Shown one piece after another: positions 11,197 through 22,927 of a stretch of DNA of 25,081 nt (the first letter of the stretch is position 1; every line of letters begins with the position of its first letter). The position numbers and the translations under genes are program-made. The stretch is from Monosiga brevicollis MX1 (Eukaryota; Opisthokonta; Choanoflagellata; Craspedida; Salpingoecidae), in contig NW_001865044.1 of assembly GCF_000002865.3 (NCBI RefSeq), forward strand, positions 1,096,955-1,122,035, written 5' to 3'. The notes under the pieces are model-generated. The model saw only the letters and a list, made by a program, of their open reading frames with translations. It was not told the origin of the DNA and searched no databases.

Positions 11197-14100
11197 ATGA
11201 CTCGACCAGAACTCGCACTTCTGACACGAGGCCCGGCCTGTGCAGCAAACACCGCAGCCCCTGCCGTCTGCGCATCAAGCCTGGTCCCGCCGCTTCCAGC
11301 CCCGGTAGCAGACTCAGACCTCGTACCCACCAAACGAGGGACCACCAGTCCCGCTCCCGTGGCTGACGCAGATTCGCAGCCCACTGCCATTTCGTCCTCC
11401 TCGTCCCCGCCGGAGATTGTTGTTGCACCCGAGCTACCTGTTGCGACCGAGCGCCCCCCCTTGTCACATCAATCCTCCAGCATCTCCTCCGGCCTGACCG
11501 CTTGCTCATTAAACTCCGAACTTGGCACGACTGCCCTTCTCAACTCGGCCCTCGACTCCCACACAAGCCGCCCGCCCTCCTGGCTCCAGCAAGTTCCGAC
11601 CACATCATCCGCCCCCGCTTCCGCTCTTCCGGGCGCGACCATCCCCTTTCACCTGACTTCGCCCTCCGCCTCGCGGGTGACCTGCCATTCACCACTCCAC
11701 CACTCCCAATCCAATACTCCCCTGTCCAGCTCCACCAGCCTCTCCAGTGGAGCGAGCGCTGAGTTTCCGCCCAGCCGAGCAATTTCCCGATCCAATTCCC
11801 CGAGTCGACGGCCACCCCCCATCATGCTATCCCTTCGTGGCCCCAACACGAGCCAGGGTGGCTCGTACACCGATCTCCTTCCCACGACCCCCCTCTCCCG
11901 GCGCCACTCCGGTGATCGCATTCGCAAAGTGGCCATCCTCAACAAGGCTGCCTCAACCACCCACAGCGTCCATGGAGGTGATTTCGAAACTCGGTCTGCC
12001 CATTTTGCCTCCTCCACGCCCCCGAGCCACAGCAGCGATCCGGGTCAGGAGAATCAAACAATCCTCAAGCGCTGCACCACCATCGAGACGGACAAGATTC
12101 GCAGCATGCAGCAACAGGAGATTGAGCAGGTGAATCAATATCGAATGTTTCAGGTCCTGGGACGCGGCGCGTTTGGCACTGTCCGCCTTGCCCGCGATAT
12201 CAACTCGGACAACCTCTTTGTACGTTCTCAAACCCTTTGAAAATGCCCCCCTTTCCCCCTCCCCCCTTCTCCTCCTTCCCCCGTCCGTCTGCTTTTGTTG
12301 TTGTCCCCATGGCCTCACTCACGCGCCGCTCCCCGCGTGTCATCCCCGGATGGTGATCACAACAAAACAAACTGCTAGGCGGTCAAGTGTGTTTCAAAGC
12401 GACGCCTGCGACGAAAGACCTTTGGGCGCGCCCCGGGCTTAGCCTCCACCCGCGGTCCCACCCCAACCCGAGGTCCCAACGGGAGCATTTTTGACCTGAC
12501 TCAACAGATTGACAGCATGCTCGGACGAGAGGTCGGAATCCTCAAGCGCTTGGACCATCCCAACATTATCCGTCTCTTTGAGGTGATCAATGATCCCGAA
12601 CATGACATTGTCTACATGGTCATGGAGCTCATGCGCAGTGGTGTCGTCATGGACATGGCCAAGCCAGACTCGATCGTCCAGCTGTCCGAGACACGGGCCT
12701 GCGCTTACTTTCGCCAACTCGTGCTGGCCATTGAATACCTGCATGCCCGTCGCATCGTCCACCGGGATGTCAAACCGTCCAACCTTCTCTTGACTGATGA
12801 TGGCCTGATTAAGCTGACCGACTTTGGCGTCTCCCACTACTTTGAAGACCCCCTGACAGACTTCTGCCTCTCCCGCACCGAGGGCACCCCTGCTTTTCTT
12901 GCTCCCGAGTGTTGCGACGCCAGCGTTGAACAGTTTGATGCCCGCGCCGTGGATATCTGGGCTTGTGGCGTCACCCTCTATTGCTTTCTGTTTGGCACCA
13001 TGCCTTTCAAGGGTACTACCGCTTACGAAACCTACAATAATGTCCTCAACGAGGAAATCAGCTTTGATCCCTCCCTTCGCCCTACGCCCCTGACCCCGGA
13101 AGCCTTCAACCTCCTGCGCCGTGTGCTCGACAAGGACGCACAACAACGAATGACCATGGGTCTTCTGCGGCGTCATGCCTGGGTCACTCGCGATGACACA
13201 GATCCCATGCCCAGCGTGGCGGAAAACGTTGGACGCCAGCACATGATCTCCGTCCGAAAATCCCGCACCTACTTCAACACGGATCAGCTTGCCCTTTTGA
13301 GTCCCAGCCCGTCCCGCTCTGGTACCATGGAATCTGAGGAGCATCGCATCACGCGTGATCGAGTTGCACTTCTCGTACCCAGCCTAAGCGCCGCGAGCCG
13401 AGACTCGGTACCAGATCGCGACAGCCACCCCAGCCTGATGGTTCCCTCGCTGACGCTGGCCTCGTGCTCATCATCATCCAGCGCTCCCTCCCCAGCGCTT
13501 TCCTCCACGACATCACTTGCGACCCTGGTCATGGTCAAATGTATGCTCATGCGTCGCAGCTTTGCCCACCCTCTGCGTGCCAGACACCGGCGCCGCTTAT
13601 TGGGATCCAAGGCTTTCAATTTTGCCTCTGTCGACTCAGGCCTGAGCCATTCGCAATCAGACCTTAACGTCCTGCACCGCAACAATGACGTGGAGGCCCC
13701 CCGCGTCCGCGCTATATCCGACAGTAGCCCCATGCGTACGGGCTCGGGCAGCGCTCATCGTGTTGATCCTTCCCAACAACTGCAGCAAAGATGGGCTGAC
13801 AACCCCGTGTTGCAGGCCGCCGCCCCAGAAGCCGTTCGAATGATGCAGCCGCCGTCTGCCTCAATGGCTAGTCGCCAGGCACTGCAGCACACCCGCAGCG
13901 GCCCGAGTGAGGGCTACATGTGTGCTTCAGAACGACCAGGCGGACCCCTGATACCGACACGCCTGCCCATGACGGCCTCACCCGACAGTCTCCCCTTTGG
14001 CTCGAGCAAACCCCGCAACTTGAGCCCGACGAGCAAGGCCAATTCCCCCAAAGCCATGTTGGCGGAGCGCCAGGCGTTGGCGGCTCGGCGCGGGCTGCAG

Positions 14101-14265
14101 GCTTCAGACCGGTTCAAGAGTGGCAGTGCCACGGCTGGTCCGACTCCCCAAGCGCCTGCTTCGGCTCCTTCCTCGGCTGCACCCTTCAAAAACCTGCGTC
14201 GTCAACAGCGTTTGAAGCATGTTTTGGCCTCTCGCAATTTGATGGGGCATCACACGTCCATCTAG
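11197..14265 (+). CDS. CAMKK: Ca2+/calmodulin-dependent protein kinase kinase (CaMKK)
   Basis: Two exons (11197-12219, 12379-14265) join in phase 0 and give 969 residues. The kinase domain spans about residues 316-610: glycine loop GRGAFG 322-327, ATP lysine K344 (split from the loop by the intron), helix-C E392, catalytic HRD with D471, DFG 489-491, EGTPAF and APE 516-518. Between K344 and helix C lies an Arg/Pro/Gly-rich insert (about 352-377, RGPTPTRGP). This insert is diagnostic of CaMKKs, where it serves recognition of CaMKI/IV and AMPK. Downstream, residues 719-739 (SLATLVMVKCMLMRRSFAHPL) match the autoinhibitory/calmodulin-binding segment of animal CaMKK. About 315 Ser/Pro-rich residues precede the kinase and about 230 follow the calmodulin site, making it much longer than human CaMKK (about 500-590). 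The start is the first ATG after an in-frame stop. Likely role: Ca2+-triggered activation-loop phosphorylation of downstream kinases. Confidence 0.93.
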
Positions 14266-15179
14266 TATCGGCCTGCCGCCTTGTCTCCCTCAAAAAAGCC
14301 ATGCAAGTCGTGCGCTTCACCTGGCCGTTGATTCCTTTCTGATTTCGTATGTGTACCTCTGATACACCGTAGACGCCATGCGTCCCACCTGGTCGTTTGT
14401 GCCGTTTCCGCTCTCTGCGTGCCTTGGGGTATTGGGTGCTGTCCATGCCCCGCCATGCTTTGCGTGTTCCCTTTGTACGACAGTGACGTTTGCATTGTCA
14501 CCAGCCTTCCTCTCCTAGAATCCGTCGCTCCTCTCCTTGATTATTTTCATTTCTGTTTATTTTCTCCCGTTCTTACACCAAGCCCCTCCCCCTTGTTTTG
14601 ATTTTTTGTTTCCACACTTTCGCAGCTTTTTTTTTCCCGAGTTTACATGCCCATTCTCCTGCGTATGGTGTTCTTCTTGAGTGGTGTTGCCGTTTGTCCA
14701 TGAGAACCACAACTCTAATCCTTGTACATGTCGGCCTCTTTGCGGCAATTTTTTTTTTTTTTACCTTTTGTGTCTTCAGGACCGTGATATCGTGACAACC
14801 CTTTATTTTGCTTCAATCATTTCGAGTGAATAGCTTTTTTTTCCCTTTGTTAGGCTCCACGCATTTTCTTGCGCCATTCGCAAGAGCTTGCTGTGTGGCA
14901 CTTCAATGAATCGAGTATACTTTGACAAACTCGCGTGACCTCTCATCAATGACAAAGTGGCTAGCATAGACGGCCACTACTTACGACCCGACTTTGAACC
15001 GCCTTGTTTGGTCACGAGTTATGAGCCGAAGCAAAACCGTGCTGTTGACAAACATGCCAGAGCAGGTTTCGTGCACGGCGGTCCTAAACGAGGCATTGAG
15101 AATTCGAATCAGCAAATGTGAGGTGCATTGTGTTGGACCGTCAAGGTGTGTGTATGAGACTCTTTGTGTTTCGCTGAGC
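14266..15179. other. 3' flanks of convergent kinase and sulfotransferase genes
   Basis: T-rich, non-coding sequence between the stop of the kinase gene (+) and that of the sulfotransferase gene (-). It includes several poly-T runs (about 14627-14637 and 14751-14761). No exon or RNA gene is recognisable. Polyadenylation sites for both genes should lie here. Confidence 0.55.
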
Positions 15180-18177
15180 CTATGGACGGGAGGTTTGCAA
15201 ATAGTCGACTCGAAGTGGCACTGACTTGGTAGGCGGCCCCGTGAGATGAGACAGATACTCGCCCGGACGATAGAGCACGCCTTGCAATTGCTTGTCCAAT
15301 GGCAAGTCCCGATATGGCCGGCACCGTGCTTGAGCAGCGCCCAAATAGTTTTCAAGCTCCGCCACCTCCCGCCACGCTTGAGGCGCGCGTCGCGTCGTCA
15401 TGCTCAAAATTTCGCCACCAGCTTTGACAAGGACGACATCTGCCCATAAAAGCTTGGTAATGGCCTTGCGGAGGGATGCATCGAGTTCGGTAGGAGTGCC
15501 GACGATGTTGGTCAAGGTTGATCCCGGTCTCGAGAGCAAGGCTGGGTCAGCTAGCTGCGCCAAGTCCGACAGCCGCAGACAAGCCTGTCGTCGCAGGTGG
15601 ACGAGGGACTCAAGATAGCGCTCAGCTACCAGAAGCGCGCCCAGCTGAGGTAGTCGCCGAAATATGGCGGGTGTGATGGCGTCGACACTTGTCAGATGGG
15701 CATCCAGGCCGAGAGCGCGTGCTTGCCCGTTGTCGAGGGCCCGCTGCACGTGGTTGGGCAATTGAAGAACGAGCTCGTCAAAGCGGGAGACAAACTGAGC
15801 AAGAGTCACGCTCATTGGCGAGGCTTCACCGCGCACACGGGCAGCCTTGCTCAACAACTCGGGCACTCGATACTCATGAAAGAGGCGGACGAAGCGCTCC
15901 ACGGGCTCCATAAGCAGGACCATATCAATGACGGGAGGGGCAGCAAACGCGGGAGGACGAAAGTCTTTCCACAGAGGATCTGTGGCTCCAAAGTTGAAGG
16001 GCACGCGGTGTTTACCACGATCGGTGACGGTACGGAAGCGCTCGGCAATCTGGGATGGAATGGCCGGGGCCAGGTGTCGTCGGTAACCATAAGCGTGAAT
16101 GAGGCGCATGAGATGCTCGTCGGGGTTCCCCGGGATGCGGAAAAGAAGCAGGGATTGGCGCGGTAGGAACTGGGTATGGCACTGCGTCACGGAGGGTGGG
16201 GCCCCGGCCAGGTGTTTGAGGTGGCGACTAAAGGCCATCGAGTCCATGAGGGTGTAGCGACACTGGCGCTCAATCTCAGGCATGTTACTCTGCACCTCGA
16301 GGTAGCGACGATGTGTGTGTTCGTCGTTGGCGACCAGCGGCTCACAAGTTGAAGAAAGCGAGCGCATTTGATGTCGAAACTCGGCAAGTTCTTCAGCAAA
16401 GTCGTCGTACAGCGCAATCCGTCGCCAGAGCGAGGCGTTGAAGTGCTCAAATAGCTGGCGGTCGCAGTAGTTCATGGCAAGAATTTGCTCATCCAACTGG
16501 GTTGGGGGAGGCTTCCGAGAGCGCGAGCTGCGTTGCTTGAGAGAGATGTACAGCACGTCCTCAAGGTCCCAACACCATTCCTTCCGCAAAAGGACGAGGC
16601 TCTCATCCATGTAGTTGGTAACCAGGACGAAGAATGTTTTTTCCATGTCTGCAATCAAATTTGCAATCTCGTCTGGTGAGGGCTGGGTGCCGAGGCCGAG
16701 GTCAAAGCACTGGCTGTTCTCGAGGAGATTGCGGTCACCCTTATTGGCAATGTCCCAGTCTAGCTTTTGCATAAACTCCTCCAGGCTAACGTCTCGTTTT
16801 GTGCGAGCGCGAATGTGAGCAGGCACGGCCCAATAAGTCCAAGATGACTTGACATGGCTCACGGGGTCACGTAAAACGGTGATATATGGCGCGTCTGGTA
16901 CGAGCGCATCCAGCGCCGGGCGCGAATACCTGGAAACCGACGCATTCATCAAGGCAGAGGCGAATGAGCGAGGACCTTGACGACACCAAAAGGAATTGCC
17001 TTCTGCATGGTCGGGCTGAGACCCGGTGCGACTGACCGGACGTGCGCTGAGCAGAGCACATCGTAAGACTACGTGGGCCAACGTCGCAAACGACATGCGC
17101 AGTCGATGAGTTCAGAGACGGACAATGGTGGTGTGGACCTTCAAAGTCGCGACCGATTCCAGAAGGCGAGGCTAATCTCGCAACCACAAACCTTCCTCGG
17201 ATGGCGATGCTGATCCCAAACGGTATTGATGATTCGCGACGCATTCAAATTTGGCCAGGAGTAGAACAGGTCATCGCGGGGCAGTGCAGCTGCCAGATCT
17301 GCAGTAGCATGGTTGAGGGTGTGGGGCCAGGCGGCAGCAGCCGACCACAGGTGGTGCATGAGATGTAGATCAAGCGTATGTCTGCGTAATGCGATCGGGC
17401 AGGGCGAGTCTGCGGGAGGCACGCGTTGACCCACCATGTTTGTGGGTAAAGCGATGAAAAATGTTGGCCAGCGTGGAGGATCCCGTCTTGTGAGTTTTGA
17501 TGTAGACAAACCGCTTGATCATGCCCTCGCGGGCGGCGCAACGTTCGTGGCTCTGAAAGCGTTTGGTGCTGGCCTAGATGACATGCGCAGGGCCCAAGCA
17601 AAGATGAGAATGCGGCTGATATGGTTTCCTCGGTTCATCGATGCCGATCACATGGAGGGGTAGGGCCAAGGTAGTCGGCTGGAACTTGCTTGATAGACAT
17701 TTGGCTGACTTGTGTCAATGAGAGGCTTGATGGTAATTTGATCGCGCGCCGCCATGCCTGGCACTTTGTAATCAATCTCGAAAGCGAGCGTTTCACTCAG
17801 GTTTCCCCCTTGCCACGCATCGGGATCGCCGCCTCCCTCCTCCTCCTCCTTGGCGGCCCAGGCGTCATGGAGTGCTCGAGGCTGTTCTAAGATGCTGCAC
17901 AGCCAAGCGGCCAGAGGCGTTCAGGGTCAGCAGCACGTGGTGCATCGTTGAGGATGTACAGACAGACGGACGAGCCTTGGGCGTACCCGTCAAAGATGGC
18001 GTCTGGGTCCTTTGCATGCCAGCGGTCCACGAGCCACCACCAGGCTATCATGACCCCCACGATGCCGACGGGGCCCAAGGCCGCCAACCTCCGACGCCAG
18101 ACAACCCGCATGACTGCTCGTCGCCTTTCGCGCCCGACCACACGAAATGGCGAGCCCCTTGCTGAATTTGCATGCAT
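15180..18177 (-). CDS. Gal-3-O-sulfotransferase (GAL3ST family), tandem-domain, type II Golgi membrane protein
   Basis: Minus-strand exons are 18177-17987, 17894 to about 17690-17655, 17573-17435, 17409-17192, and about 17014-15180. Exon 1 encodes a short basic tail and one membrane anchor (LAALGPVGIVGVMIAWWWLV), the type II Golgi layout. Exon 3 carries the PAPS 5'-phosphosulfate motif VYIKTHKTGSSTLANI (17472-17501 core). Exon 4 has ALPRDDLFYSWPN, like the ALPRD segment of animal GAL3STs. Exon 5 has the 3'-phosphate motif ITVLRDPVSHVKSSW (16839-16876), then FDLGL, YMDESLVLLRKEWCWDLEDVLY and FNASLWRRI, all family landmarks. The enzyme should transfer sulfate from PAPS to C3 of galactose on glycolipid or glycan. 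After domain 1 the frame continues about 330 residues into a second, degenerate domain. The product is about 870 residues, roughly twice the usual size. The exon 2 donor and exon 5 acceptor (17014 or 16929) are uncertain. Confidence 0.85.
15230..16160 (-). other. Second, degenerate sulfotransferase domain within the GAL3ST gene
   Basis: By eye the C-terminal part aligns to domain 1 in the same order. SLLLFRIPGNPDEHLMRLIHAYGY (16086-16156) stands where the PAPS-binding THKTGSST strand-loop-helix should be. MVLLMEPVERFVRLFHEY (15870-15923) replaces LRDPVSHVKSSW. LGLDAHL with LVAERYLESLVHLRRQACLRLSDL replaces FDLGLG with YMDESLVLLRKEWCWDLEDVL. REVAELENYLGAAQARC matches the closing helix AEFRHQMRSLSSTC. 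The fold landmarks persist, but the Lys/Gly/Ser residues that hold PAPS are gone, so this copy is probably not catalytic. It is part of the same open frame, not a separate gene. Confidence 0.7.
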
Positions 18178-18634
18178 GCAGTTATGCGTCCGCGATGTTG
18201 TTGTTCGTGTTGTTGCAGCAAGGGCACAGAGTTTGTGACGCCTTTTATAAACTTAATGCAGTATCCTAACTCTGCTAACGTTATATTGCTATTGCTTCTT
18301 GATGTGCATTTTGCTGTAGTTTATCAAGTTTATGCAGTAGATGTGTGCTGCAGCCTCTGAGGGTGATCATTGGTGGAACTGTCGGGTGGAGCTGTTGGAC
18401 AGCTCCTGTCGGGTGGACAAGGTCAATGTGCCAGCTCGAGGGAGCGCCTCAACAGGATGATGGCTGTGAGCAAAGCCAGCTTGCTGCCTGATCAGCTGCG
18501 TGCCTACAGTCGGTGAAAGGATGGTGCGCAGACTCGCCGGTTTATGATTATGTTTATTATTCACCCCGCCTAATAAGCTTGATGAAGGTCATCTTCGGCG
18601 ACAACGAGCGAGCGGCGCGAGGCAGCTGAAAACG
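18178..18634. promoter_or_regulatory. Divergent intergenic region between sulfotransferase and Pol X genes
   Basis: The 457 bp between the two divergent start codons should contain both promoters. The sequence is more A/T-rich at about 18235-18350 and 18541-18580 than the neighbouring genes. It holds a direct repeat and a small hairpin (18378-18416). No unambiguous core promoter motif is visible. Confidence 0.45.
18388..18406. repeat. Perfect 8-bp hairpin flanked by direct repeats
   Basis: GGAGCTGT (18388-18395) and ACAGCTCC (18399-18406) are perfect inverted repeats around TGG. An identical CTGTCGGGTGGA lies on each side (about 18379-18390 and 18406-18417). It falls in the shared promoter region. 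A transcription-factor site is one possibility, chance another. Confidence 0.65.
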
Positions 18635-20509
18635 ATGAAGCCGATTTTGTATTTCATCGACAAGTCATGGGCGCCTTCGCAGAACCGCGGGCGCATCTGG
18701 AAGGAACGGCTGGTTCAATTGGGCGCCACGGTCACCGAGTCTCCCGAGACGGCAACGCACGCTATTGTCGGACGCACTCGCCATGTGCCGGCCCCGATTG
18801 CTGCTTTGACTCCGCACTTGCGCTTAGTGGGAGCCCCGGCCATTAATGATGTCTTGCGCGAACGCTGTCTTGATGCGCTTGAGCGAGAAGCCCACCACAT
18901 AGTAGTTGACGTGACCGGTGGGGTCCCGGCCAACTTTGCGCTCGATGCTCCTGAGAGCAAGCCCCGTGCGGATCCAGATGCCAGCGGCTCTGACCGTGCC
19001 ACGCCGGTGCCGGGCACTGATGAACAACAGGAGGCCACACGCGTCAAACGCTCTCCTGCCTCCCACTCAAGCTCCCTCTCAGGTGCAGCGCCTCCTCTCA
19101 AACGCCGAAACGCGCTTGCCGCCGGTATGTTTTTTGCCTTTGGGCTGGGATACCAAGCAGAGCCTAGCCGGGGCCACAGCTGAATGGAAGCCTCTCCCCT
19201 CACATCAGACCTTGGCTTGGCGACACTTTGTCCTTGATTCTTCTCATGTTGATTGATGCTCGCCCCTGCCGCTTTCTTTGAGACGCACGTAGATGCGTCT
19301 GGTCTCTCCCCCGGGTCTCGTTCGCGACGTCTGATGCAGGACGGGGAAGTCAGCCCCGAAGTACCAACACGAACGCCGCCCCGCAGAGCTGACTGCCAGC
19401 AGCTGGTGGGCTGCTTCTGGGCCGTAAGTCGAGACCATGGCAACAAACCACTGGTCGCCGCCCTTGAGCTGCTTTCCTTTGATCGAGAAATGCACGGAGG
19501 CCTTCAGGTGCCGCACGCTGCCACAGCCTCCAGCTCCTCGCTAGCCTACCGACGTGCTGCCATGGCGCTGCGCGCGATTCCGTTTGAGGTGCAAAGCCTG
19601 GACCAGCTGACCAATCTCCCGCTTCTCAATCGCGCAGCACATGAGGCCGTACAGTGGGTGCTGGACCATGGGACGTTGGCCGGCTTCCCGCGGCTCTATC
19701 ATGAAAGCGATCTCGATGCGCTTCGGGACCTGCGTCGACTCTGGGGCGTTGGGGTGCGATTGGCCTGGCAATTTTTGCAGCACGGTTGGCGGTCTGCCGA
19801 GGCCGTGGTCAAGGCTGTTCACGAGGGTAAATTGAAACCTGCCAACGCACAACTCGAAGCCTGCTGTCGTGACTGGACAGACTTGTGCTTGCCCATTCCC
19901 CGAGAGCGCATTGATGCGCTGCGAGTCTGGATACTAGGCCTCGTGCAAGCGGCAGACCCGGGTGCGCGGGTGACTGTCACGGGTGGTTACCGACGAGGGA
20001 ATTCAGAGTGTCACGATGTAGACTTGATCATTGCCGCCAGTGCCATGGCGCCCGGGGCTTTGCTGCAGCGCGTGCTAGCAGATGTTCGCCAGGCAGGCTG
20101 CCTGGTGTACGCACAGGATGGTGCCGGCCCAGCAGCCGCGGAGGCGCATCAGAGCCTTCAGCGCAAGCTCTCTTCGCGTGCGCTGCCGCTGCAGCGCTCG
20201 CACTCTACTTTTGATGACTTGCCCCGCGCGCTCTGCATCATCTGCGAACCCGAGACCAAGACCAAGCGCAGGGTCGACTTGGTGCTCTGTGCAGCCGCCC
20301 AGGAACCCTTTGCGGTCTTGGGTTGGACGGGGAACCGCATGTATAACAGGGAGATACGCCGCTGGGCCGATGCACACGGCTTTCATCTCACGGCCGCCGG
20401 CTTGTGGGATCTTGAGCAAGGCGGCGTCTTTGTACCTGCCGAATCACCAACTGCCATACAACGCCTGCTGGGCCTGCCCACTTTGTCCCCCGAACAACGA
20501 CATCATTGA
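18635..20509 (+). CDS. Family X DNA polymerase, Pol mu/TdT type, with N-terminal BRCT-like domain
   Basis: Two exons (18635-19124, 19293-20509) join in phase 1 and give 568 residues. Residues 1 to about 85 look like a BRCT domain (ILYFIDKSW, ATHAIVGRTRHV, LRLVGAPAINDVL). About 85-205 is a polar linker. The 8-kDa/helix-hairpin-helix part follows, with LWGVGVRLA at 313-321. The palm has TGGYRRG (394-399 core) then HDVD with D405 and D407, and the third carboxylate D492 in RRVDLVL. G507-W508 (LGWTGN) replaces the Tyr-Phe of Pol beta and lambda, and H404 before the Asp pair is also a Pol mu/TdT trait. A long segment before D492 fits an extended Loop 1. The C-terminus IQRLLGLPTLSPEQRHH closely resembles that of Pol mu. 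Expected role: gap filling in non-homologous end joining, with the BRCT domain docking on Ku/XRCC4-ligase IV. Template-independent activity cannot be judged. Confidence 0.9.
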
Positions 20510-20652
20510 CCGTGTGCGTGTGCGATACCCCGCCCAAGCTGCTATCTAATTTTATCTTTACACCCATCGCCCCTTCAGGATAATTGAATTTGAACCACAG
20601 CCGAAGCAATGGTGCGGCGAGTCGTCGGGCCCGCACCGAGCACAGTCGGAGT

Positions 20653-20711
20653 GAAGCTGGCATAGGTGGTTTGAAACAAAACACCTGTGCCAGCTTCTTT
20701 TGAAGCTTGGC
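20653..20711 (+). ncRNA. Long inverted repeat with a third arm copy; possible structured RNA
   Basis: GAAGCTGGCATAGGTG (20653-20668) pairs with CACCTGTGCCAGCTTC (20682-20697): 16 bp with a single A-to-G difference that is a G-U pair in RNA. The 13-base loop is GTTTGAAACAAAA. After TTTT comes a near-copy of the 5' arm, GAAGCTTGGC (20702-20711), which could compete for the 3' arm. It starts about 145 bp past the Pol X stop, so it may be in that gene's 3' UTR. It could also be a small mobile-element terminus. The ncRNA label is tentative. Confidence 0.35.
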
Positions 20712-20831
20712 TTGTCAGACAGGAGCCATTCCATTACCAGCTGTCATCGGCCCAAGCGATGGTGTTACTAAATGTCATGATTTAACAGCTCTTCCAACGC
20801 GTGTCGCCCTTTTGTCTATTTCTTTTGTATT

Positions 20832-20928
<97 letters not shown>
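20832..20928. repeat. (CT)n microsatellite
   Basis: A 97-bp CT run interrupted only by G at 20855 and 20923, about 490 bp upstream of the ACP start codon. Confidence 0.96.
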
Positions 20929-21419
20929 TACAACCCTCTTTCACTTCTCCGTTCTTCTTTGAGATTTTTTTTTCAGTCGCTGACTCTCTCTCTTCCTCTT
21001 CACTCAACGCAGGTCTGTGTGTGTGTCTCGGGCGCTTGTTGTGCGCGGGGGATGGGCCTGCGGAGGACGTATTGGGTCGCACGGTGCCAGGTGGCCGGGT
21101 GTCTTGCAAATACAGCAGATGAGGGAGTCTGGCTATGCTTCAAAGTCAAGGCCCCGGGTGTCTTCTTTCCTCTGCGTCTCGCATGCTCACAGGTTTACGT
21201 GGCCATTGGCTTGCAGGTTAGGCAGGCAGCGGCTCACTGGCGGCGCCAAGGGCTGTGTGCCCGTGTGCACAGCTTATGCTCCACGCGGCGTGGCCACTTC
21301 TGCGCCTTTTGAACATGTTTCACAAGGCGTTGAGGCGCTGTCTCTCTTTTCTCGACTTTGGCACGCATCAGCTCACCCGCCCTTGCCGCTTTGTCCAACG
21401 TAGACCACAGCCCAGCATC

Positions 21420-22435
<1,016 letters not shown>

Positions 22436-22927
22436 ATTGGCTGGCCACCGTCCCTCCTCGTGCTTCTTTTTCTTCCCCCTTCGCCATTTCCCACTTCTTT
22501 CTTTCCCTTCGTTTCCTACACTTTGGGCGTGGAACGTCTGTTGTCGTGCTCAAAGAGTGTCTTGACATATCTGCCTCTGGTCTGATTTCCCATCGTGGTT
22601 CGGATTTGACTTGCTGTGCGTGCGCACTGTGGAGTGTCACGCTCGTTCAACTTGGAGCGAGAAATGTCGACACGAGCGCCCGAGAGTCAGCTGCCAGCGC
22701 TCTTTGGATTACCTCTCAACCCTTCATCTTTGACCGCCTCCAATTGAATCATCAAAGTCGACTCCGCACCCCGCCTTGTTTCAGTGGGGTGTGCCATACA
22801 TTCGTTTACAATTTTTTTATCACCAAGCACGCCAACAGAGTTGCCTCGAGGCCGTCTATGTCACGATTGAACACCCATGTGCTCATAAGAAAGCGGGACC
22901 ACGAAGCGTCTTTCGCCTAGACACACG
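22436..22927. other. 3' flanks of convergent ACP and DUF4515-like genes
   Basis: About 490 bp with no supported exon. The first part is pyrimidine-rich (22450-22530). A plus-strand frame crosses the region without any family motif. It probably holds both polyadenylation sites. Confidence 0.5.

Larger units (their letters stand above)
20510..21419. other. Intergenic DNA between Pol X and ACP genes
   Basis: Both flanking genes read rightward, so this holds the 3' end of Pol X and the promoter and leader of the ACP gene. It contains the hairpin at 20653-20711, a (CT)n tract, and 490 bp before the ACP start with no exon I can support. Confidence 0.5.

Noticed and set aside
12439-13344. 301-codon minus-strand open frame
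   Set aside because: Antisense shadow of the CaMKK kinase domain in GC-rich DNA; no motif of its own.
18715-19446. 243-codon minus-strand open frame
   Set aside because: Antisense to Pol X exon 1 and intron 1; the sense strand has a convincing BRCT and polymerase gene.
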